DNA of 64,000 bases from contig NC_063997.1 of the NCBI RefSeq assembly GCF_932276165.1, positions 816,001 through 880,000 on the forward strand, given 5' to 3'. The DNA is from Plutella xylostella. Lineage: Eukaryota > Arthropoda > Insecta > Lepidoptera > Plutellidae. The notes below the pieces were generated by a model. It worked only from the letters and a program-made list of their open reading frames with translations. It ran no database searches and had not been told where the DNA came from. This document shows, in pieces, positions 55,948-64,000 of the stretch (position 1 is the first letter of the stretch; the number at the start of each line of letters is the position of its first letter). A program made the position numbers and the translations under genes.

Positions 55948-58900
55948 CTAAATAGGCGACTCGTGCGCAACAATCTTGTAGGCGGGGTAGAGATGAGCCA
56001 GGTGAGGGATGGCGACGTTCCTGTGCTTCTCTATCAAGGGACTGGGTAAATGTCCAAGAACCTCCTCAATGTCGTCATTTTTGCAGTTTTTCTAGAAAGA
56101 AAAGTAATAGTTAGTCAGGTCTTGCACACATGAATTGCACACAGCAGACATACCTACTTGACCTACTTCGTATCATTGTCTTATTATTTCTACTTCGCCC
56201 TAATAAAGACCTATCAAAGTAGGTAGGGGAACCCGGGGTAAGACGGGGTCGCTAAGGGAAAATTAAAAAAACAACAGGTATTTATAACCACAACGTTATC
56301 AATTATTTATGGCTCATTGGGAACTTAATGACGAACACTTTGGCACAGCTTTTGCCAAAAAAGTAATCATTACAATTGAGTTATTTTAAGAAATGTAAAA
56401 AATGGGAAATAAACCATCTTGCCCCATGTACGGGGTAAGATGGGGTAAGTATACTATGTGGGGCACAAAACAGACAAACAACACTTCTTCTGTGTTTTTA
56501 TCGTCAACATCAGCACCTGCAGTATGAGCCCAACGCCTGCACCTTTGAAATCCGACTCACTTTTCCTTAGATTTAAAGTAGGACTGTTGATATCCTCAAG
56601 TAGAGGTAGACACAGTCATCTTCGTTGTTATTCTTCTTTGTGGGCAGTATCTGCTTTGTTTATTTAGCCAACTTCCCTGTAGCCCTTTTAGAGCCCTTAT
56701 ACAATGTCAAATATCGGGTTGGAGAAAAAAAAAATTAACCAAGCTAGATCCGTACCCTATCTTGCCCCTCCAAAAATACCCTATCTTGCCCCACGTTATA
56801 TTTTTTATAAAAATAATTCATTAAAAAAATACTTACAATGTTAAAGTGATTTTGCACATATTTAAACAAAGCGTACCAAACCTTAAATAAAAAGACACAA
56901 TTACCAAAAATGCCACTGTTTTACTTACTGTGTTGTGACGTTGTTTCTACTGGTCAAAAATAACATGGACACTACGCAAAAACAAACAATTGAACTTACA
57001 CAAAAAACGCATGCGCTCACACCTGCTGTCACTGGCGCACTAAAGGTCAATCATTTAAGCCTTTCTATCGGCTCATTACTCAGATTCCTAAGGTGTATAG
57101 TTTTGCATATATGTGGGGGGTCCCGTCTTACCCCGTGACCCCATCTTACCCCGGGTTCCCCTAGTTATGTTGTAGCGCTCGCTCCTTGGGAGAGGTCTAT
57201 TTCCTGCAGTGGACGGGCTCATGATGATGATGATGATCTTACGTATTGATCCTCCTCAGCCAGTTTGATGACGGCTTCGCACCAGTGGAACATGTCCTTA
57301 TCCATGGCTCCACGGATGTTTAGCTTCTCGCTTATGTCATTGAACTTGTTGGTTGGCTTGTGAGACTGCGAAGAGAAACCGAAAGAACAGTAAAATACCT
57401 AACTAGTTACTCTGTAATAAAATAAATTACATAGTTAATAATAGGTAACTATAGGTACTTAATATAATACTCGGATACTCACACACACACACACACACGC
57501 CTTGTACTACTGTACTCCCTTGCGGGGTAGGCAGAGGTGCATTGCTGCACCCACTTTTCGCCAGTGTTATGTTTAGTCCCAATGTAATAGGGGGCGAGCC
57601 TATTGCCATTTTACGGGCACATCATAGACCCGAGAACAAATATCTGTGTTTATATACAAATATCTGCCCCAGCCGGGAATCGAACCCGGGACCTTCGGCT
57701 CAGTAGTCAGGGTCACTAACCACTACGCCATTCGGCTGTCGCTGATATTCACACGTTCGCAGACTTGAGCACACCTTTTCGCTTGGTAGTTAACTAATAG
57801 ACCCTAAGTAAGTAGCTACCTATAATAATCCTGCATTCATAAAACCGTTTCACAGTTTTCACACTAACGGCAACAAACTTCTTCGGCTTCTCTCTCCTCC
57901 TCCTAGCCTCCTCTCTCTCAGCGACGACCCTCTCCCTCTCGAAGCCCCGGTCCCTCATCAGCGCCCCGCACTGGGAGGGAGTCACCAGCAGACGGCTGTC
58001 GGAGCGCCACACGGGCGACGCGCGCCCGAGCTGGGTGACGCTGCTGGGTTGAGCGAGTTTCAGCTCCTGGAGTGAAGTAAGGGGCGTTGTTATCAGCCAA
58101 TAGACGTGCATTGTTGGACACAGGCAAAACTTTTGCCATATATGGGAAATCATTCAACGTATATAGTAATCAATCTTTTGCTCCTTGGTAAACACAAGGT
58201 CATTAACCCGGCCCCAGGGGGATCAGAGACATCTCCTCTGAGCCCCACTGGGGTAGCTCCTGTTCGGCGCGTCCACGTCGCGGGGGTGGGCACCTCTCTC
58301 TTCAGTAGGCCGGAGTGAGCTGGTGGCTGAGTTCGTCCAGGGACCCAGGCCTGCGGGGTATAACGCAGAACCCGTGCCCAGGGTTACGGGTGAAGACCTC
58401 AACGGTAGAAAGGGCGGAGACAGTGGGTGTCGGTACGGCTTATCTAGCGGAGGAGGCAGGCCTTGTCACAGGGGCGTGAATTCTGTGGCCTAGTGTCGGG
58501 CAGCAGCGGCATTAGTACTGGTGCGAGGACGAAAACTGGAAGTTCTAGGGCTCTCACCAGACACACCTGCGATGACAGAAAGCAACGGGAAACTACTGTC
58601 ATTAGAACTCCCTTGTTGGTCAGCTCGACCACAGCAATTATGGAAGAAAGCCCAAAAATTACGGCCCCGAGTTACCGGCGTTCCTTAAATGGAACAGGGG
58701 TGCTAAGAATCTCCGGGAGGAAACAGAAACATAAATTTAGAACGGCAACTTGGAATGTAAGAGGCCTGAGAAGGGAAGAGAAAGTGTTTAATCTAGCTAT
58801 GGAGATGGATCGTTTAGGGATTGAGATATTGGGATTGAGTGAAGTTAAAATGACTGGGACTGGTAAATTAAGAATACATAAGGATAAGACGCTGTATTAC

Positions 58901-61900
58901 TCTGGAAACGATGCGTCCTCTGAAACTTACGGTGTGGCTATTATCATCAATAACCATATAAATTCAGCAGTCATTAACGTTATACCACTTTCGAATCGCA
59001 CCATGATGATTCAACTTGACACTAAGCCTCGTAAGATGAATATCATTCAGGTTTATGCACCAACCGCAGACAAGCCGATATCTGAAGTGGAGGATTTCTA
59101 CAAAGAAGTAGACGAACTTTACCAGCTAACCAAGAAAGAGGATATCAATATCAAAATGGGAGATCTCAATGCGAAGATCGGGCAAGGAGAGGTACCAGGC
59201 GTTGTTGGAAAATGGGGTCTCGGAGCCAGGAACGACAGGGGAGATCTTTTGGTACAGTTTTGCCAAGAAAAGGAACTAATCATCACAAACACAATGTTCA
59301 AGATGCCAATGAGACGACTGTACACGTGGACGTCACCAGCACATACAGATGAGAACATAGTTAGAAACCAAATTGACTTTGTGATGGTTAACAGTAGGTT
59401 CAAGAACTGTATATCTAGCGCCAAAACCTATCCAGGTGCAGATATAGGGTCAGACCACAATCCTGTAGTCGTAGATATGGCATGTAGACTAAAATACCAT
59501 AGAAAAAAAAATAACAGCGCCGGTGTTGATATTAAAAAACTATCCCAACCAGATATTAGGCCGAAAGTGCACTCTAGGATCAATGCTTGGGCAGCCGAAT
59601 ATAAAAGAGACGTAACAGCTACGCAACGGAAAAATATTTGGTCCAGCATGAAGTGTTTGGTCTCAGATATTAATGCTACTATTTTACGGCCATCAAAGGA
59701 AGCACAGAAGCAGGTGTGGATGACTGAAGACATTCTAGAATTGATTCAGAAACGCCGACTCTACAAAAATTCAGACGAAGATAGGTACAGAAGTCTACAA
59801 AAAGAAATTCGCCGTAAATGTCGTAATGCTAGATCGAAATGGTACGAAGAACGATGCGAACATGTGGAGTCCTTGTTAGCGAAGCATGACTCATTTAATC
59901 TCCACAAGGAGATAAAGAATATGGCCGGCATTCACAAAAAGCGCCAGCAATCTTTCCTGGCCGATGGTAGTGGCAAAATTATACTGGACGTGCAAGTTAA
60001 GAAACAACAATGGGCACTGTACATAAAAGAGCTGTTCAGCGACGATACCCGAAGCTGCACTCAAGACTTAGGTGTTGCTGAAGGTCCTAGTATTCTAAAG
60101 TCGGAAGTGCTCAGCGCCTTGCATAAAGCCAAATCGGGAAAGGCAGTTGGTCCAGATAAAGTTAATATAGAAATCCTGAAACTACTAGAATCAGATAACA
60201 TAGCTGCTCTTGTAGATCTCTACAACTACGTGTACGACTCTGGCGATATACCTGAAGACTGGTTGAAATCTAACTTCATCACTCTACCTAAGAAACAGGG
60301 CGCAAAGAAATGCCAAGATTTCCGTACCATAAGCCTCATGAGCCAAGTGTTAAAAGTGTTTTTAAGCATTATACACAATCGCATCAGAACTAAATGCGAA
60401 GATCAGCTCGAGGAAAGTCAGTTTGGTTTCCGCGCTGGCATGGGTACGAGAGAGGCTCAATTCGCACTCAACGTGCTAGTTCAAAAGTGTAGGGAAATGC
60501 AGCAAACTGTGTTTCTTTGCTTTATAGACTACGAGAAAGCTTTCGACCGTGTACAACACGAGGTACTTATTAAACAACTCGTAGCTATCGGCCTAGACAG
60601 CAAAGACATACGCATCATCAGCAACCTATACTGAAGGCAATCAGCAACGGTATTGGTGGATGGAGAGGAAACAGGTGCCGTTGGTATTCAACGAGGTGTC
60701 CGTCAAGGATGCATCTTGTCCCCGTTGCTCTTCAATCTATACTCCGAAACAATCATACGAGAAGCACTGGAAGACGTGGAAGCAGGAGTCGTCGTCAACG
60801 GGCGCGTGGTCAACAACCTGCGTTACGCGGACGACACTGTCCTATTAGCATCCACCCAAGAAGGTCTCCAACAGATTGTAGACAGAGTTTACGAGTGCAG
60901 CAGAAGAGTTGGGTTGAACATGAATGTGTCCAAGACGAAGTTTATGGTAGTCGCGAATGAGCCCAAAACGACGACAGACTTACGCATAGGAGCGAACATC
61001 ATTGAAAGAGTTGACAAATACAAGTATCTTGGGTCATGGCTGACGGACTCATGGGGGAGTGATACTGAAATACGAGTGCGTATCGAAATTGCCCGAGCGT
61101 CATTCATGAATCTGAAAAAAGTTCTGTGTTGTCGACAACTTTCTATAAAACTCCGTACCAAGATTCTGAAGTGCTACGTGTGGCCCATCGTCCTTTATGG
61201 GTGCGAGTCATGGACCATAAAGGAAAACTTCAAGAAAAAACTTGAAGCTTTCGAGATGTGGTGTTACCGACGCATGCTTCGAATCAGTTGGACCGATAAA
61301 GTCACCAATGTCGAAGTTCTGAAACGAATGCATAAGCAAGTGGAACTCGTGCGTACCATTAAGCAGCGCAAAGTAGCCTACTTAGGACACGTTTTGCGTA
61401 ATAAACGATACCAGCTGCTACATACCATAATAATGGGCAAAGTGGAAGGAAAGAGAAGGCCTGGAAGGAGAAAATTGACGTGGCTGTGCAACATCAAAGA
61501 GTGGACCGGTGTAAAAACCGTGGAAGAATTATTTAAAACAGCCAGGAATAGAGAGCGCTGCAAAGAGCTGACTGCCAACCTTCAATGATGGAGAGGCACT
61601 ATAAGAAGAAGAAGTAATCAATCACCATGAAGTGTGTGTGAGATCGCTTTTAGCGATAAGGCCGCCTATCATGCTTAGTCTTTCTTTGTAACGTAATTAA
61701 ATGTATGTTGTGTGTTTTTCAATGAAGTAATAATTATATTGTACTTATTGTGTTCGGTCTAACTCTACTCCGTCCAAAAACAATCGAAGGCCAAAAGACA
61801 AATATTGGTCGCTAATAAACAAATTACTTACTAACTATGAATTATTTCGCGAATTTCTTTGTATATAGTCGATCACATAATTACTTACTCGCAACTTCTC

Positions 61901-63471
61901 CAGCTCTATACTGATCTTGAGTCTGGCAGCTTCTTCCGCCTTCAGATCCTCAATGACAGCTGCCCAGTACTTGTTCACCTTGCACAGCTCCGGCAGCTGG
62001 GAGCGCGGGAGGTAGGCCAGGATCCGCTTAAAGACGTTGTCGGGAATTAACTGCAGCTGTAACATATGATTTTATCATTGCCTGTTATAAGAATAAAAGT
62101 TAAACCTCAACTAAACAACTACATCATATACCTACTTACATAGATAGTCGCGACCACGACTATGTATGTAAGTAGTTAGGGGTATAGTCCACAGATTACT
62201 CGCTAGCCGAGCCACCCGCCGCCGCCGCTTTGTGCTTTAGGTACCTGACCCTAGGTACATTAATTTGTACGCAAGGTCAGATATAAAAAAAATTATTTTA
62301 GTGGAGATATACCGGTAGTGGTTGCATCCAACCACGGAAGGCGGAGGACAGAATGTAGTGCCGCTCCTCCAAGAGACATCCAGCAGTGGACTGTTTAGGG
62401 CTGATGATGATGATGATGAAAGGTTGCCTGGAAGAGATCGCTTTTAGCGATAAGGCCGCCTATTGCGTTATATTGTAAATTGTTATTTCTGTAAATTGTT
62501 TTTAAGTCAATAAAGTAGTATTCTATTCTATTCTATTCTATGATGTAGATCTCTGTGTAGGTATTCTAAAAAACGTAATAGTATCGATGGCACCCTTTTA
62601 AACTTATTTTGTCTTATATGATGTTTTAATGCAGAAAGTACTTAATGTACCTATAATTAGTTACTGCAATAGGTATAGCTACCTGATCTAAGGTTTCAAG
62701 GGTTTCAATCTTGGGTCTCTGGACCTTCCACAGCTTCTTCTTCTCATCTCCGCAGACAATCTCCACTTCTTCCATCTTGATGCTGCTTCGGAGTCTCGTG
62801 ATCGCCGCATTCCAGTTCGAAAGACTCACTTCTAACTGTAATTTACAGTTGGTTTATGTCGTGGTATTCGTAGTCTCTTATGAATATGTATAAATATGTA
62901 CAATTAAGTACATAGGTTGGTAATGTTGTCCTGCAGAGTAGGTAGAGGTTACTTACCTGTTTTTCTGCCGGTGTCTGCTGTGTCCCTTTTGGAATCGTAT
63001 CTTTGTCTTTCTGAAATTATAAAATATTAGAAATACTTAACATTATTAAGTAGGTACTTAAGTATGTTTTGGTTGCCAACATAAAACCGGACAGGTACTT
63101 AGTATATTATAACCACCGGCTAGTAAAAAAAATTAAAGGCATAATAGTCAAATGAACACACTGACCCCGACATCACTAGCCTCATCATCTTTCTTCTTGC
63201 TGGACTTAGCTGACCTGGCAGTAGCGTCATCCCCTTTCTTCTTCCTAGACGTGGACCTAGCTGACCTCGCAGTACCCTCATCCCCTTTCTTCTTCTTGGA
63301 CCTGGCTGACCTCGGAGACAGCTCAGGCGCCACGGCCACACACTCGCTGATCTCTCGCAGTTGCTCCCGTCGGCTCGCGTCGTAGATCTGTTCGGCTCTC
63401 TGGAGAACCCTCGCCATCAGGGGACCTCCTGACACTAGTAGCAGCTCCAGGAGTACTTCTGTTTGACGGTC
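55948..63471 (-). CDS. F-box protein of unknown subfamily, 5' end beyond the window
   Basis: Seven coding exons with GT/AG borders, all phase 0: 63166-63471, 62957-63010, 62683-62835, 61889-62056, 57869-58066, 57243-57365, 55948-56091. This gives 381 aa in the window. The first (partial) exon has a QTEVLLELLL helix and then a basic, serine-rich stretch with three imperfect units built on KKKGDE/KKKGDD/KKKDDE and TARSAKS, possibly nuclear targeting. An F-box occupies the start of the fourth exon (QLIPDNVFKRILAYLPRSQL, then LCKVNKYWAAVI), followed by a long charged helix and a C-terminal domain I do not recognise. F-boxes normally bind Skp1 in SCF ubiquitin ligases. No WD or leucine-rich repeats are visible. 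Upstream exons must lie past 64,000. Confidence 0.8.
56226..57161. mobile_element. 936-bp TIR element with GGGGAACCCGGGGTAAG ends, in an F-box gene intron
   Basis: GGGGAACCCGGGGTAAGACG at the left and an inverted CATCTTACCCCGGGTTCCCC at the right, 25 bp with one mismatch, TA on both sides. Both ends and the interior repeat the motif GGGGTAAGA(T/C)GGGG or its inverse TCTTGCCCC (near 56,418-56,450, 56,758-56,795 and 57,120-57,150). No transposase frame. Confidence 0.88.
57172..57235 (+). repeat. RTE-like LINE 3'-end remnant
   Basis: GGGAGAGGTCTATTTCCTGC, then AGTGGACGGGCTC and a GATGAT tail, immediately upstream of the 57,243-57,365 exon. Confidence 0.55.
57485..57743 (-). mobile_element. tRNA-derived SINE, copy 3
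   Basis: Same family as 36,127 and 37,994, reversed. The CA tract at 57,479-57,499 is its tail, and GGAATCGAACC is the inverted B box. Flanked by GATACTCACAC / GATATTCACAC, an 11-bp duplication with one mismatch. Confidence 0.88.
58463..60634 (+). CDS. RTE-like LINE protein, part 1: endonuclease and first half of RT
   Basis: 723 aa before the stop. The AP-type endonuclease (about 92-340) shows N98 (TWNVRGL), E127 (LSEVK), Y198 (VYAPT), D234/N236 (GDLNAKIG), D305 (QIDFV) and S330-D331-H332, the usual catalytic set. RT begins near 560 (GKAVGPDKVNIEILK), with FITLPKK, FRTISLMS and the motif A aspartate in FIDYEKAFDR. The TGA at 60,632-60,634 falls where the family has tryptophan after LY. The frame could equally start at the ATG at 58,640 (residue 60); the first 59 residues look like translated leader. 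Confidence 0.9.
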   Translation: MSQGREFCGLVSGSSGISTGARTKTGSSRALTRHTCDDRKQRETTVIRTPLLVSSTTAIMEESPKITAPSYRRSLNGTGVLRISGRKQKHKFRTATWNVRGLRREEKVFNLAMEMDRLGIEILGLSEVKMTGTGKLRIHKDKTLYYSGNDASSETYGVAIIINNHINSAVINVIPLSNRTMMIQLDTKPRKMNIIQVYAPTADKPISEVEDFYKEVDELYQLTKKEDINIKMGDLNAKIGQGEVPGVVGKWGLGARNDRGDLLVQFCQEKELIITNTMFKMPMRRLYTWTSPAHTDENIVRNQIDFVMVNSRFKNCISSAKTYPGADIGSDHNPVVVDMACRLKYHRKKNNSAGVDIKKLSQPDIRPKVHSRINAWAAEYKRDVTATQRKNIWSSMKCLVSDINATILRPSKEAQKQVWMTEDILELIQKRRLYKNSDEDRYRSLQKEIRRKCRNARSKWYEERCEHVESLLAKHDSFNLHKEIKNMAGIHKKRQQSFLADGSGKIILDVQVKKQQWALYIKELFSDDTRSCTQDLGVAEGPSILKSEVLSALHKAKSGKAVGPDKVNIEILKLLESDNIAALVDLYNYVYDSGDIPEDWLKSNFITLPKKQGAKKCQDFRTISLMSQVLKVFLSIIHNRIRTKCEDQLEESQFGFRAGMGTREAQFALNVLVQKCREMQQTVFLCFIDYEKAFDRVQHEVLIKQLVAIGLDSKDIRIISNLY
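60635..61588 (+). pseudogene. RTE-like LINE protein, part 2: second half of RT and C-terminus, same frame after a stop
   Basis: Continues in the same frame as part 1. Counting from the ATG at 60,653: motif B RQGCILSPLLFNLY (17-30), the catalytic YADD (58-61), and the RTE C-terminal region LYGCESWTIKENFKKKLEAF. The stop is at 61,586-61,588. It would be expressed only if the TGA were read through or absent. Confidence 0.88.
61640..61740 (+). repeat. LINE-derived repeat (GCTTTTAGCGATAAGGCCGCC core)
   Basis: AGATCGCTTTTAGCGATAAG followed by GCCGCCTATC, directly downstream of the RTE insertion in the same intron. Confidence 0.7.
62338..62426 (+). repeat. RTE-like LINE 3'-end remnant
   Basis: CCAAGAGACATCCAGCAGTG, then GACTGTTTAGGGCTGATGAT and a GATGAT tail. 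Confidence 0.6.
62427..62540 (+). repeat. LINE-derived repeat with ATTCT pentamer tail
   Basis: GAAGAGATCGCTTTTAGCGA through TAAGGCCGCC, then ATAAAGTAGT and TATTCTATTCTATTCTATTC. The most complete forward copy of the family. Confidence 0.8.
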
Positions 63472-64000
63472 CTGGTTGGAGGGATCAGTACTTACAGAGT
63501 GGTTTGTTTCGTATGAATTTTGTCGTATAGAAGTTGCTATTTTTAAGTATTTTACTTTCAGTATTTTATGTTTTTGAAGACATATACTAACTGTAATATT
63601 ATTTTGTGAAGAGGCTACCTATCTTCTTCTCAAGTTTGACTGAAACCTACTTATTTTATTTTTATTTTATTTTATTTTAATTTATTGCATGGAAAACCAA
63701 CAGCTTTATACTAATAACAAGTTAATCTTATTTAAACATAAATAGACGAAAAGCTAATTATAGGTTTTCGCATATGGAGACGATATAACAATAACAACAC
63801 ATACTCACCTAATAATAAATTCTACTTAGATTATACTTATGCTACTTATTTATTTGGTATCTATTACGTACTAAAGTTAGTTATAATATGTTTTCTAATA
63901 GAACATAAGCTGCCGCTAAAGAGGTCCACACTATTACTATTACACATGTGGTTAAAAGTATTACTAGCTCTTACTAAGAATGAATTTTGTCTGTAGTTGC
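63472..64000. other. intron of the F-box gene, with a likely LINE 3' end
   Basis: A TTTTA pentamer run (63,653-63,690) followed by TTATTGCATGGAAAACCAAC looks like an antisense LINE tail. No exon recognised up to the window edge. Confidence 0.4.

Larger units (their letters stand above)
58176..61612 (+). mobile_element. RTE-like non-LTR retrotransposon, near full length, in an F-box gene intron
   Basis: Perfect 11-bp duplication AGTAATCAATC at 58,165-58,175 and 61,613-61,623. A GC-rich 5' leader of about 300 bp, one long frame with endonuclease and reverse transcriptase interrupted by a single TGA, and a very short 3' end with AAG-type repeats (AAGAAGAAG). Length about 3.4 kb, as expected for RTE elements. 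It lies antisense to the host gene between the F-box exon and the next. Confidence 0.92.

Noticed and set aside
57794..58157. Frames extending the 57,869-58,066 exon on both sides
   Set aside because: Only the part between the splice sites joins in phase with neighbouring exons; the extensions are intron.
60660..60960. Overlapping frames inside the second half of the LINE RT
   Set aside because: Shadow frames; the YADD-bearing frame is the real one.

Overview
The window looks like nuclear DNA from a moth or butterfly. It is AT-rich, has intron-containing genes with canonical GT/AG borders, and is packed with repeat types I associate with Lepidoptera. These include Copia and BEL/Pao retrotransposons, RTE-like LINEs, tRNA-headed SINEs, a LINE-derived tail with the GCTTTTAGCGATAAGGCCGCC core, and many short foldback MITEs. 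Taxonomic placement is inference from sequence style; no marker gene was searched.

Left part (1-13,040): a possible last exon of a gene entering from the left; a nearly intact Ty1/copia element (389-4877, 5-bp target duplication, LTRs differing only by a 10-bp indel, one 1-bp frameshift in reverse transcriptase); a 5'-truncated LINE; an unidentified exon-like ORF ending near 6180; several MITEs; and a minus-strand BEL/Pao element (9358-13035) with two apparently identical 406-bp LTRs and a 5-bp duplication. The BEL element keeps gag and a protease-like domain but has lost reverse transcriptase, RNase H and integrase.

Middle (13,040-52,140): about 39 kb with no convincing conserved coding exon. 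It holds MITE families (several present more than once, two of them nested), three SINE copies with clean 11-14-bp target duplications, a solo LTR with a 5-bp duplication, LINE fragments, and two GC-rich patches that could be promoters or first exons (about 41,013-41,396 and 51,500-51,760). The most striking structure is at 48,785-49,551. It is a 767-bp element with an 8-bp target duplication whose two ends carry inverted arrays of degenerate 15-16-nt units.

Right part (52,341-64,000): two minus-strand host genes. STUB1/CHIP (7 coding exons, 52,341-55,310, 287 aa: TPR, helical linker, U-box) reconstructs completely with in-phase splice sites. Upstream lies an F-box gene (at least 7 coding exons, stop at 55,948, continuing off the right edge). 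Its introns carry a nearly full-length RTE-like LINE (58,176-61,612, one in-frame stop), a SINE and a 936-bp TIR element. Both genes encode likely ubiquitin-ligase components, but nothing in the sequence shows that they work together.

Coordinates of exons, LTRs, TIRs and duplications were read by eye from the sequence. Family names rest on motif recognition, not on searches.
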